Assembly: GCA_030522415.1 (NCBI GenBank)
Contig: CM060104.1
Location: forward strand, 24,758,325-24,822,324
Source: Channallabes apus
Taxonomy: Eukaryota; Chordata; Actinopteri; Siluriformes; Clariidae
Length of the DNA: 64,000 nucleotides
Direction: 5' to 3'
This document shows, piece after piece, positions 44,651-55,113 of the stretch (the first letter of the stretch is position 1; every line of letters begins with the position of its first letter). The position numbers and the translations under genes were made by a program. The notes under the pieces were generated by a model. It did no database searches, was not told the origin of the DNA, and saw nothing but the letters and a program-made list of their open reading frames with translations.

Positions 44651-44697
44651 CCTATGAGCTCAGCCATTCCCCGTGGATCTACATCACGCCATCTATC
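44651..44697 (-). CDS. Candidate 47-nt host exon
   Basis: On the minus strand a strong acceptor (CTGTCTTTCCCTGTGTTCAG|) precedes 47 nt reading DRWRDVDPRGMAELI plus two bases, ending ATAGG|GTACGTG, a good donor. All three sense features (tract, open frame, donor) agree, but the segment is short and the protein is not recognised. Confidence 0.4.
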
Positions 44698-44838
44698 CTG
44701 AACACAGGGAAAGACAGAGAGACAGTTAACCACACTTTATTTTGAGTCAAAAAAAAGAAAACCTTACTTTACATTTTTACTTTATATCTATCTATACACA
44801 CATATACATACCCACACACACTTACACACCTATACTGT

Positions 44839-44842
<4 letters not shown>

Positions 44843-44891
<49 letters not shown>

Positions 44892-44892
44892 G

Positions 44893-44928
<36 letters not shown>
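44843..44928. repeat. (AT)n-(AC)n compound microsatellite
   Basis: An AT run (44843-44889), a short TACCGTATAT linker, then (CA)n to 44928. Confidence 0.9.
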
Positions 44929-44931
<3 letters not shown>

Positions 44932-45146
44932 GAAATCAACATGTGCCTCTCCTGTGCCTCTCCGGTGCCGACGTTAGGGGCGGGGTCAGCGTTAGGAGGC
45001 GGGGTCAGTGCTGACTACTGTACATGTGTCTGAATCTGCACTCGCGCTGTTCGCCGGGTGCAATGTGAGTCTCTGTGGTGGCGGTGAGTGCAGGACTGAT
45101 GTCCATGAGTGCTGACTCGAGTGTATCGCTGAGGCCCGGAGCAGAC
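44929..45146. other. GC-richer stretch with two GGGGCGGGG-like boxes
   Basis: AGGGGCGGGGTCAGCG and AGGAGGCGGGGTCAGTG lie 20 bp apart near 44975-45008. The minus strand is open from about 45170 to 45013, ending with a stop (SALMDISPALTATTETHIAP then REC), but no splice sites support it. Confidence 0.35.
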
Positions 45147-45571
45147 TTCAAATTCAAATAATTCAAATAAAAAATTTTATTTGTCACATACAAAGTCATA
45201 CACAGTATGATATGCAGTGAAATGCTTACACGACCGCCAGTGACCTTAAAAAGAAAATAAAAGCTTATACGTAAAATAAATATCAATAAAAAGAAATACT
45301 AAAGAAATTAATTTAACTAGTAAAATAAACTGTACAAATAAGGCCAGAATAAAATATTGCAAAATATAGAAATATAGGGGGGAAAGTGTATACAGTATAT
45401 ATATATATAAAATTTTAAGTGTTAGTGGTTGTGCAAATATGCATGAAAGGTGACTTATGAGAGTGTCATGTGCAATGGTCCAGATGTATAAATATTTAGT
45501 GCAAGTGTGTATGATTGTGTCCATGATTGTCCAGTCAATGTCAATGTTGTGAGCTTAAAAAGATGTTATTA

Positions 45572-46079
45572 ATTCAATTCAGTTTTATTTGTATAGCGCT
45601 TTTAACAATTGACATTGTCTCAAAACAGCTTTACACAATCAAAAGAATTATTTAAGTTTGTATGGAATGTGAATGTGTATGAATCAAAATGTTCAGATAT
45701 TCCCTGGTGAGCAAGCCCGAGGGCGACAGTGGCAAGGAAAAACTCCCTGAGACGGTAATAGGAAGAAACCTTGAGAGGAACCAGACTCGACAGGGAACCC
45801 ATCCTCATCTGGGTGAAACAGATAGCAGGAAATGATCTGCATTTATACAGTGTTAAGTGTTAGGTTCAGCTATAATAGTTGATGTTAATTGATATTATAA
45901 TACTTGATGTAAAATGGAGTCCAGTAGTTATTCGAGACTCAGATAGACTTGTAGAAAGTTCCAGTCCTGAACTATCGAATTGTCAAGTCCTCAGAGAAAC
46001 AGCTGACCACACCAGTCGAGGCCAGAACCATCTTCTAAGTATAGAGAATCATCCCCAGACACCAGACGTATTAGTATTA
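45572..46079 (-). mobile_element. L2-type 3' UTR retroposon with 10-bp target duplication
   Basis: It starts on the plus strand with AATTCAATTCAGTTTTATTT, the complement of a (GAATT)-type tail, and contains only the L2 3' UTR. GATGTTATTA at 45562-45571 (its last A shared with the insert's first base) and GACGTTATTA at 46080-46089 flank it, a target duplication with one difference. Rex1-A sequence is continuous on both sides when compared with 22930-23010. Confidence 0.8.
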
Positions 46080-46107
46080 GACGTTATTAGTCCTGTGTGG
46101 TGTTGTG

Positions 46108-48442
46108 ATGATTGAAAGACCTTATCGCCTGCGGGAAGAAGCTCCTCCTCAGTCTCTCTGAGGGAGCGGAATCGTTTCCCAGACAGCAACAAAGAGAACA
46201 GTCCATTACTGGGGTGACTGAGGTCCTTCACGATATTCCTGGCCTTGGTCCAGCACCGCTTGCTGTAGATAAAGTGCAGGTCAGGGAGCTCAGTGCGGAT
46301 GATGCGCTCAGCTGATCGCACCACCCTCTGTAGAGCTCGTCTGTCCTGCATGGTGCTGTTCCCGAACCAGGTCGTGATGTTTCCCGTCAGGATGCTCTCT
46401 ATGGTGCAGGAGTAGAAATTCCTGAGCACCTTGGAGGGCAGTCTAAAGTCTCTCAAGCGTCTGAGGTGGTACAGACGCTGCCGGGCCTTTTTCACCACGG
46501 TGTTGATGTGACAGGACCATGACAGGTCCTGCGTGATGTGAACACCGAGGTATCTGAAGCTGTCCACTCTCTCCACTGGGCTCCTGTTGATGACGGTGGT
46601 CTGGTAGTTCCTCTCCTGCTTTGTACTAAAGTCCACTATCAGTTCCTTTGTCTTGCTGACGTTCAGGAGGAGATTGTTCCTCTGGCACCAGTTCTCCAGA
46701 TTTCCAATCTCCTCTAGGTAGGCCTACTCATCATTGTTGGTGATCAGGCTGACCACGACAGTGTCGTCAGCAAACTTGATGATGGAGGTGGAGTTGGTAG
46801 TGGCCACGCAGTCGTGGGTGTACAAAGAGTACAGCAGGGGGCTCAGAACACAACCCTGGGGGGCTCCAGTGCTGAGAGTGAGTGAGGGTGAGACATGTCC
46901 GCCCATCCTTACTGCCTGTGGTCTGCCAGTCAGAAAATTGGAGATCCACTGACACAGTGATTAGCTGAGTCCCAAGTGCTCCAGCTTGGTGGTGAGTGTG
47001 GACGGAATTATGGTATTAAGGGCAGAGCTGTAGTCGATGAAGAGCATTTTAACATAATTCCCCCTCAGTGTGTCCAGGTGAGTGAGCGATGTGTGGAGGA
47101 GATGAGAGATTGCATCGTCTGTGGAACGGTTCGGCGGTATGCAAACTGTAGTGGGTCGAGTGTGTCCGGTAGTGAAGAAATGATGAAGTCTCTGACCAAT
47201 CGTTCAAAGCACTTCATCACTACTGAGGTGAGGACTACAGGGCGATAATCGTTGAGGGAAGCAGGATGGGGTTTCTTCGGGACAGGAACAATGATGGAAT
47301 CTTTGGAGCATGTGGGGATCACCGACTGAGATAAAGAGATGTTGAATATCTCAGTGAACACAGGTGCTAGCTGGTCTGCGCAGGCTCTGGTCCTGCTGCT
47401 TTCCTCGTGTTCACTCTCCAGAAGGCTCTCCTCACGTCATGCTCGATGATGATGAACGCGTTTCCAGTGCCGGCAGTGTCTTCCTGTCTGCAGCCGTTAG
47501 TGCCCGCTAGCATTAGCAGCGCTTGCGTTTTTTAGCTGCAGCCGACGAAGCGAGCATAGAAAGTGTTGAGCTCGTCTGCCAGAGTCGCGTCCGCGTTAGT
47601 CATACCGGTTGCTGGTGTTTTATAGTCCGTTATTATCCTTAATCCCTGCCACAGGCTCCTAGAGTCAGTCTGTTGAAGCTGTGACTCTAGTTTCCTTCCG
47701 TGGCGCTGCTTCGCCTCTTTCACTGCTTTCCAGACGTTGTATGACGCAGCCTTGTACGGTTCCATGTCCCCCGATGCAAGTCCCGTGTTGTAGGCAGCGG
47801 TGCGAGATCTCAGAGTGTCGCGGATGGTTTTATCCACCCACGGCTTCTGGTTGGGAAATGTTCTGATAGTCTTTTTCTCCACGGTATCATCCGCTAGCTT
47901 CCCAATGAATCCCACAACCACTTCCGTAAACACGCTGACATCATCATCGGAGCTGTTTCTGAACATATCCCAGTCTGCGACATCGAGTGCGTCCTGTAAC
48001 GCGGCCACCAATTGGTCCGTCCAGCGCGCGACCTCCCTCTGAACCGGAACTTCCTGTTTCAGCCTTTGGCATGAGGAAGATGGCGGTGTGGTCGGATTTG
48101 CCAAATGCTGGACGAGATTGTGCTTTGTAACCGTCCTTGACCGTAGTATAACAATGGCCCAGTGTCCTTTCACCCTTGGTGGGGCAGGTGATGTGCTGGT
48201 TAAAGTTCAGCACTACGCGTTTGAGGTTGGCACTTTTAAAGTCCCACGCCACAATAAGCGCAGCGTCCCGGTGTTGTGTCTGGTGCTGTGTGAGTGCCAC
48301 ATGCAGCTCGCATAAGGCAGTGTCCGTGTCCGCTTGTGGTGGAATATAAACGACGCTTATTATGACCGATGTGAACTCCCGAGGGAGATAAAAAGGACGA
48401 CACATGATGGACAGTAGTCCCAGATTTGGTGTGCAGGAGCAT
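46108..48442 (-). pseudogene. Rex1-A2 endonuclease-reverse transcriptase remnant
   Basis: The endonuclease part is at 48405-47944 (SVVYIPPQADTDTALCELHV, FGKSDHTAIFLMPK). The linker is at 48173-47532 and RT at 47361-46049, with [39 protein letters not shown] and [11 protein letters not shown] (FADD intact). The longest open part is the C-terminus at 46636-46049 (DLSWSCHINTVVKKARQRL, VRSAERIIRTELPDL). Several frameshifts and one deletion are present. Confidence 0.8.
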
Positions 48443-49084
48443 GTAAGAGGAACAACGCTCGCCTGTCCATGCGGTGAACCGAGAAGAACTCGGCCGGCTG
48501 GATGGCGTGGCCTGGCACCGGTGAAGCAGAGGAGACTGCAGTCCCGAATGTCTCTCTGGAACTTTATCCTGGCAATGAGGTCATCGAGTTTGTTTTCCAG
48601 TGACTGGACGTTGACGAGCAGGATGCTAGGCAGAGGTGTGCGGTGTGAACGAGCTCTCAGCCTGATCCTGACGCCAGTTCATTTCTCTCAGGGCCCCCGC
48701 TTTGCATCGCGTCCATTGTTCTCCCTCAAGATTTCACTCCGCCAGGTCGGATCCGGAGTCAAAAACATTGAATTGTGAGTACATTGTATACCAATAGAAA
48801 CAAGAGTGTCTCTATCATACGCAATGTACTCAATGGTGGTGATTTTGCTGATTTTAAAACACTGAAAACTAACTTAAAAAACAAAAACAAAGAAAAGGTG
48901 GTCGGAGCAGTTGTGACGGCAGCCGACCTCACTGGCGCCATCTTGAAACTGATCTTGGACTTGGACTCCTCTGTGCGTTCCAGCTCTGTGTGAACAGCTC
49001 AGCCTTTTGTCTCCACACTCAAAACACCTCTGTGGTAGCGAAAACAGTGTAACTGCTGTCCCCCGCTTAACATTGCGTGTTCCT

Positions 49085-49233
49085 TCCTAGTTAATTAAAA
49101 CCATTAACACTTCTCTGAGGAAGGACAGGATGTGTCTCACGCTGGAGCTCTCACTACCGAGCGGGACGGCTCTCATGGGCTGACAAACTTCCCGAATCGG
49201 GCCAGCTCCCTCATAACTGCCTTGTCCTGTTAA
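49085..49233 (-). mobile_element. Tx1-clade LINE ORF1 fragment, distal part
   Basis: The minus strand encodes MRELARFGKFVSP and, after a one-base shift, MRAVPLGSESSSVRHILSF then LREVLMVL. This aligns with AAELSRYGRLVSPIKKIPLG and the following LVSFRRVVFMIF of the ORF1 at 4 kb. It continues from 55921 after the piggyBac-like element is removed. ORF1 stops at 49085 against Rex1-A2. Confidence 0.75.
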
Positions 49234-50101
49234 CACTAGAAGTGCAGAGCACTCATTTGACCGCAATGGGGAGGAAAAAAAATACTTCACACTTGATCAA
49301 ATTCCAAGACACTCATTTCATGACTTTTCCTAGATCTGTGAGCTTAATCACCCAGCATGCTTACATTTTCAAAATCGCACCAGTAAAAGCCAGTATAAAG
49401 CTATTTTGCTCTTATTTACATGAAATTGCTGACAGCAGCTCGGCGGCATGATGTTTCCTGCCTTTTCCAACCTGCGATTCTCATTTCTCTCAGCAGATGG
49501 TGCAAGGGATCGCACATACTATCTATGGGTCACATTCAGTGCGTATATGTAACTATCTCAGGTTTCATTCTCTAAATTAAGTTTATATATATTAGGGCTG
49601 CAGGATATTAGGAAAATATGCGATATTGTTGTTGAATATTGCGATAACAATATTTCTTGCGATATAACATTTCCCTAGAGAAATGCATTTTTTATTATTA
49701 TTATTGCCTATTTTTTTTATTATTTATTTATATGTAATGATCATACTAAAATAAACAGGTAATAGATATTCGTCTGATGTAATTAAATCTAATTCAGGCT
49801 AAAAAGAAACTATATGTCAAGGAATTTGCAAATATTTAGACTTCAAAGCACTATGAATGACTTAAAACCCTCAGCAGATATTCTGATTTCTGGTTTGCTG
49901 TTACTATAAACCTGCCAACACAATATGAATTACTTTCAAACATTACTTTTTATTTACGTGTAACCATACACTCATCAATAGTGTCTTAAAACAAGAGCAT
50001 CTCTTAAACAAAATATTCTCTTTGGCTTGCCTGGTTTTTTTTTTGTTTTTTTTTTATAAAAATAAATATTATTAAACAAAAATTTAATAAAAAATACTAT
50101 T

Positions 50102-50396
50102 TGTCTCACACACGCGCGCGCGCTCCGCGCGAACGCGGAAGTATAAAAGGAGTAAACAAACCACTGAGTCACTGTGTTCACGCATGTCGGTGCAGATTGT
50201 TTACTTTCTGATTCGAGTGTGTGTTTATAGGACGCGGGATAAATTTGTGTTTTTCCCTTGCTCCCCTTAAACTAATTTGCGTGGTTATCCTGCCTACTCG
50301 CTTGCTTCCGCGTTTGGATTTACCATCCACGCTACAAAAGGCTAACGGCTAATCGATCGCTAAGTCTTCTGATCATCCAGGGTCACTTCGCGAACG
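50102..50396 (+). mobile_element. Sushi-type LTR fragment or solo LTR
   Basis: About 295 bp aligning with the LTR at 56522-56906: TATAAAAG (50142-50149), GGACGCGGGATAAATTTGTG, TTTTTCCCTTGCTCCCCTT, CGTGGTTATCCTGCCTACTC and TTTACCATCCACGCTACA. It lacks the ~45-bp segment present after GCGTTCATC in the longer LTR. No internal region follows and no clean target duplication was found. Confidence 0.75.
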
Positions 50397-50419
50397 GAAT
50401 TAAGTATAAAGATATAAAT

Positions 50420-50428
<9 letters not shown>

Positions 50429-50478
<50 letters not shown>
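50429..50478. repeat. (TA)n tract, left flank of the Tc1 element
   Basis: About 25 TA units ending at the TA target dinucleotide. The matching tract at 52098-52134 lies on the other side, so the element jumped into a (TA)n microsatellite. Confidence 0.9.
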
Positions 50479-50481
<3 letters not shown>

Positions 50482-52094
50482 TGGTGTGAAAAACTATTTG
50501 CCCCCTTCCTGATTTCTCATTCTTTTGCATGTTTCTCACACTTAATTGTTTCTGCTCATCAAAAACCGTTAACTATTAGTCAAAGATAACATAATTGAAC
50601 ACAAAATGCAGTTTTTAAATTAAGGTTTACGTTATTAAGGGAGAAAAAAAACTCCAAATCTACATGGCCCTGTGTGAAAAAGTGATTGCCCCCCTTGTTA
50701 AAAAATAACTTAACTGTGGTTTATCACACCTGAGTTAAATTTCTGTAGTCACCCCCAGGCCTGATAACTGCCACACCCCTTTCAATCAAGAAATCACTTA
50801 AATAGGAGCTACCTGACACAGAGAAGTAGACCAAAAGCACCTCAAAAGCTAGACATCATGCCACGATCCAAAGAAATTCAGGAACAAATGAGAACAAAAG
50901 TAATTGAGATCTATCAGTCTGGTAAAGGTTATAAAGCCATTTCTAAAGCTTTGGGACTCCAGCGAACCACAGTGAGAGCCATTATCCACAAATGGCAAAA
51001 ACATGGAACAGTGGTGAACCTTCCCAGGAGTGGCCGGCCGACCAAAATTACCCCAAGAGCGCAGAGACAACTCATCCGAGAGGCCTCAAAAGACCCCAGG
51101 ACAACATCTAAAGAACTGCAGGCCTCACTTGCCTCAATTAAGGTCAGTGTTCACGACTCCACCATAAGAAAGAGACTGGGCAAAAACGGCCTGCATGGCA
51201 GATTTCCAAGGCGCAAACCACTTTTAAGCAAAAAGAACATTAAGGCTCGTCTCAATTTTGCTAAAAAACATCTCAATGATTGCCAAGGCTTTTGGGAAAA
51301 TACCTTGTGGACCGACGAGACAAGAGTTGAACTTTTTGGAAGGTGCGTGTCCCGTTACATCTGGCGTAAAAGTAACACAGCATTTCAGAAAAAGAACATC
51401 ATACAACAGTAAAATATGGTGGTGGTAGTGTGATGGTCTGGGGTTGTTTTGCTGCTTCTGGACCTGGAAGGCTTGCTGTGATAGATGGAACCATGAATTC
51501 TACTGTCTACCAAAAAATCCTGAAGGAGAATGTCCGGCCATCTGTTCGTCAACTCAAGCTGAAGCGATCTTGGGTGCTGCAGCAGGACAATGACCCAAAA
51601 CACACCAGCAAATCCACCTCTGAATGGCTGAAGAAAAACAAAATGAAGACTTTGGAGTGGCCTAGTCAAAGTCCTGACCTGAATCCTATTGAGATGTTGT
51701 GGCATGACCTTAAAAAGGCGGTTCATGCTAGAAAACCCTCAAATAAAGCTGAATTAAAACATTTCTGCAAAGATGAGTGGGCCAAAATTCCTCCAGAGCG
51801 CTGTAAAAGACTCGTTGCAAGTTATCGCAAACGCTTGATTGCAGTTATTGCTGCTAAGAGTGGCCCAACCAGTTATTAGGTTCAGGGGGCAATTACTTTT
51901 TCACACAGGGCCATGTAGGTTTGGATTTTTTTTCTCCCTAAATAATAAAACCCCTCATTTAAAAAATGCATTTTGTGTTTACTTGTGTTATCTTTGACTA
52001 ATAATTAAATGTGTTTGATGATCAGAAACATTTTGTGTGATAAACATGCAAAAGAATAAGAAATCAGGAGGGGGGCAAATAGTTTTTCACACCA

Positions 52095-52097
<3 letters not shown>
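50479..52097 (+). mobile_element. Nearly intact Tc1-like transposon with IR/DR termini (1619 bp)
   Basis: The termini are perfect mirror images over CAGTGGTGTGAAAAACTATT (50479 and complement from 52097), with TA on both sides. Each terminus is about 215 bp and holds a second inner copy of the motif (GTGTGAAAAAGTGATTGCCC near 50675; complement near 51890), the IR/DR layout of several fish and frog Tc1 elements. It lies in a (TA)n tract. The transposase has a single frameshift. Confidence 0.9.
50858..51879 (+). pseudogene. Tc1-like DD34E transposase, one frameshift
   Basis: The start ATG at 50858 opens MPRSKEIQEQMRTKVIEIYQ, a paired-like HTH domain with a GRPTKI AT-hook-like motif (about residues 57-62). 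The frame closes at 51412 after 184 codons and continues from 51430 in another frame to SGPTSY at 51879. Catalytic residues are in LWTDETRVE (first part), LQQDNDPKH and SPDLNPIEMLW, with 34 residues between the second D and the E. About 340 codons in total, the usual length for this family. A single-base loss near 51405 is the only obvious defect. Confidence 0.9.

Positions 52098-52134
<37 letters not shown>
52098..52134. repeat. (TA)n tract, right flank of the Tc1 element
   Basis: The continuation of the (TA)n microsatellite split by the Tc1 insertion. Confidence 0.9.
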
Positions 52135-52137
<3 letters not shown>

Positions 52138-52387
52138 CGGGTATAAACATAGTAAGGGCCCATCTGATTGGTCAAATTTGGACACACAAATGCTTGGCAC
52201 AAAGTATTTATCGCAACTCTTTGTGATATGGAAATCGTGCATGCCATTATCGAGATAACGATATTTTTCCGATATATCGTGCAGCCCTTATATATATATT
52301 ATGAAGAGTGATCAGATGAATTGCATAGTCCTTCTTTGTCATGAAAATTTACTTAATCCCAAAAAAACCTTTCCACTGCATTTCATT

Positions 52388-54046
52388 CTTATTTGTCTTT
52401 CGGCTGTTCCCTTTCAGGGGTCGCCACAGCGAATCATCTGCCTCCATCTAACCCTATCCTCTGCATCCTCTTCTCTCACACCAAATAACTTCATGTCCAC
52501 CTTCTTTACCTCTGCTCCCTGTAGCCTCACCGTTCCTCTTGGGTTCCTCTCATTCACACACATGTATTCCGTCTTGCTGCGTCTAACCTTTATTCCTCTG
52601 CTTTCCAGAGCGTACCTCCCCCTCTCCAAATTTTCTTCCACCTGTTCCCTGCTCTCGCTACAAAGCACAATGTCATCTGCAAACATCATAGTCCATGGAA
52701 ACTCCTGTCTAACCTCATCTGTCATCCTGTCCATCACCAGAGCAAACAAAAAGGGGCTTAGAGCCGATCCTTGATGCAGACCCACCTCCACCTTGAACTC
52801 TTCTGTCACACCTACAGCACATCTCACCACTGTCTTAGCACCCTCATACATGTCCTGCACCACTCTAACATACTTCTCTGCCACTCCTTGGAAGTCACAG
52901 ACTTCCTCATACAACACCACAGCTCCTCTCTCGGCACCCTGTCGTACGCCTTCCCTAAATCTACAAAGACACAATGCAACTCTTTATTACCTTCTCTTTA
53001 CTTCTCCATCAGCATCCTCAAAGCAAATACCGCATCTGATGTACTCTTTCTAGGCATGAAACCATATTGCTGCTCACAAATGCTCACCTCTGCCCTTAAC
53101 CTAGCTTCCACTACTCTTTCCCACAGCTTCATTGTATGGCTCGTTAGCTTTATGCCTCTGTAATTGCCACAGCTCTGCACATCTCCCTTGTTCTTAAAAA
53201 TCGGCACCAATACACTTCTCCTCCATTCCTCTGGAATCCTCTTGCTGTCCAAGATCTTGTTAAACAAACTAGTCAGAAACTCGACTGCCACCTCTCCTAA
53301 GCACTTCCATACCTCCACAGGTATTTCATCAGGACCAACAGCCTTTCCACTCTTCATCCTCTTCAACGCCCTTCTCACCTCACTTTTACTAATATTTGCT
53401 ACTTCCTGCTCCACAACAGTCACCTCTTCTACTCTTTGTTGTCTTTCATTTTCCTCATTCATCAACTCCTCAAAGTACCCCTTCCATCTTCCCATCACCC
53501 TCCTGGCATCTGTCAGTATATTTCCATCTCTATCTTTAATCACTCTAACCTGCTGCACATCCTTCCCATCTCTATCTCTTTGCCTTGCCAACCTGTATAG
53601 ATCCACCTCACCCTCCTTACTGTCCAGGCTAGCATACAAGTCCTCATATGCTCTTTGTTTGGCCTTTGCCACCTCTACCTTCACCTTACACTGCATCTCC
53701 CTGTACTCCTGTCTACTCTCTTCAGTCCTCTCAGAGTCCCACTTCTTCTTAGCTAGCCTCTTTCCCTGTATACACTCCTGGACTTCCTCATTCCACCACC
53801 AAGTCTCCTTGTCCCCTTTTCCCTTACCTGATGATACAGCAAGTACCCTCCTACCTGTCTACTTGATCACATTGGCTGTAGTTGTCCAGTCAACTGAAAG
53901 CACCTCCTAACCACCCAGAGCCTGTCTCAACTCCTCCCTAAAGACATCACAACATTCTTCCTTTCTCAGCTTCCACCACTTTGTCCTCTGCTCTGCCTTT
54001 GTCCTCTTCACCTTCCTCACCACCAGGGTTATTTTACACACCACTT
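52388..54046 (-). mobile_element. RTE-like LINE nested in the Tc1 element, 17-bp target duplication
   Basis: Minus strand, 5' truncated, with the 3' end at 52388 (CCTTTCAGGGGTCGCCACAG block on the plus strand). It is flanked by TTCCACTGCATTTCATT (52371-52387) and TTCCACCGCATTTCATT (54047-54063), a 17-bp duplication with one difference. The same family supplies the fragment at 39841-40260. The clade is judged RTE-like from the RT wording and is not certain. Confidence 0.8.
52414..53696 (-). pseudogene. RTE-like LINE reverse transcriptase remnant
   Basis: The frame at 53696-52998 has the linker and RT start (LKRMKSGKAVGPDEIPVEVW, GNYRGIKLTSHTMKLWERVV, CEQQYGFMPRKSTSDAVFAL). After a frameshift near 52985, 52974-52414 includes VEVGLHQGSALSPFLFALVM and MMFADDIVLC, with FADD at 52683-52672. 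The C-terminal part found in the 39.8-kb fragment (LGVTRMDR...) is deleted here: the frame jumps from EVKKVDMKLFG to VREEDAEDRVRWRQMIRCGD. Inactive. Confidence 0.75.
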
Positions 54047-54202
54047 TCCACCGCATTTCATTGCTGTCATTAAAGGACCTGCTGAGATCATTTCAGTAAT
54101 TGTCTTGTTAACTCAGGTGAGAATGTTGACGAGCACAAGGCTGGAGATCATTATGTCAGGCTGATTGGGTTAGAATAGCAGACTTGACATGTTAAAAGGA
54201 GG

Positions 54203-54816
54203 ATGATGCTTGAAATCATTGTTCTTCCACTGTTAACCATGGTGACCTGCAAAGAAACGCGTGCAGCCATCATTGCGTTGCATAAAAATGTCTTCACAGG
54301 CAAGGATATTGTGGCTACTAAGATTGCACCTAAATCAACAATTTATAGGATCATCAAGAACTTCAAGGAAAGAGGTTCAATTCTTGTTAAGAGGCTTCAG
54401 GGCATCCAAGAAAGTCCAGCAAGCGCAAGGATCGTCTCCTAAAGAGGATTCAGCTGTGGGATCGGAGTGCCACCATTGCAGAGCTTTCTCAGGAATGGCA
54501 GCAGGCAGGTGTGAGCGCATCTGCACGCACAGTGAGGTGAAGACCAGGCCAGGAAGATGGCCTGGTGTCAAGAAGGGCTGCAAAGAAGCCACTTCTTTCC
54601 AAAAAAAACATCAGGGACAGATTGATCTTCTGCAGAAAGTATGGTGAATGGACTGCTGAGGACTGGGGCAAAGTCATATTCTCAGATGAAGCCGCTTTCC
54701 GATTGTTTGGGGCATCTGGAAAAAGGCTTGTGTGGAGAAGAAAAGGTGAGCGCTACCATCAGTCCTGTGTCATGCCAACAGTAAAGCATCCTGAGACCAT
54801 TCACGTGTGGGGTTGA
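54203..54816 (+). pseudogene. Tc1-like transposase remnant
   Basis: The N-terminal HTH part is at 54203-54442 (TCKETRAAIIALHKNVFTG, TIYRIIKNFKERGSILVKR). The middle continues in another frame to 54816 with RAAKKPLLSKKNIRDRLIFC and the first catalytic aspartate in KVIFSDEAAFRLFG. An in-frame stop follows at WG*. Downstream sequence keeps HDGALCHKA, where the second aspartate region is, but the rest is deleted. Not functional. Confidence 0.75.
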
Positions 54817-55113
54817 TTCTCATCCAAGGGAGTGGGCTCACTCACAATTTTGCCCAAAAACACAGCCATGAATAAAGAATGGTGCCAAAACACCCTCCAA
54901 CAGCAACTTCTTCCAACAATCCAACAACAGTTTGGTGAAGAACAATGCATTTCCCAGCACGATGGAGCACTGTGCCATAAGGCAACAGTACATCACAAAA
55001 TCAACTGAAACAAAGATCTAAAAGCCGTTTAGCAGCAAACCTTGTGAAAACTAATATTTGTGTCATTCTCAAAACTGTTGGCCACGACTGTATATGCTTC
55101 CGTGAAATATCGA

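Larger units (their letters stand above)
45147..49084 (-). mobile_element. Rex1/Babar LINE, copy A2
   Basis: Minus strand. The 3' end at 45147 has ATTCAAAT-type tail repeats, the coding region lies at 46108-48442, and the 5' region matches copy A1 up to 48845. The last ~240 bp (48846-49084) have no counterpart at A1 and are assigned to the 5' end only tentatively. An L2 tail is inserted at 45572-46079. The element's 5' edge meets a Tx1-clade ORF1 fragment at 49085. Confidence 0.8.
49593..52290. mobile_element. Probable hAT-type MITE, split by later insertions
   Basis: Inverted termini are TTAGGGCTGCAGGATATTAG (49593) and, on the complement from 52290, TAAGGGCTGCACGATATATC, each followed by GGAAAAATAT/GGAAAATATG and CGATA-rich sequence. 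AT-rich flanks make the target duplication ambiguous. The interior holds an LTR fragment and a Tc1 element flanked by (TA)n. No transposase of its own is visible. The superfamily is uncertain. Confidence 0.55.
52298..55090 (+). mobile_element. Decayed Tc1-like transposon, left end lost, split by a LINE
   Basis: The left part at 52298-52387 and the right part at 54047-55090 are joined when the RTE-like LINE and one copy of its target duplication are removed. The right terminus ends AAACTGTTGGCCACGACTG before TA (55091-55092). The left terminus is missing at 52298. A part of the transposase gene, including the third catalytic residue, is deleted between about 54985 and 55000. Confidence 0.8.

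Noticed and set aside
45013..45170. C-terminal exon of a host gene on the minus strand
   Set aside because: Protein-like and ends in a stop, but the upstream side is a Rex1 insertion and no convincing acceptor is present.
50102..50396. Complete solo LTR with target duplication
   Set aside because: Start TGTC fits, but the right boundary and a 5-bp duplication could not be fixed.
49593..52290. Exact target duplication for the GGGCTGCA-ended element
   Set aside because: Flanks are TTATATATATTA-type low-complexity sequence, so the apparent 12-bp match is not informative.
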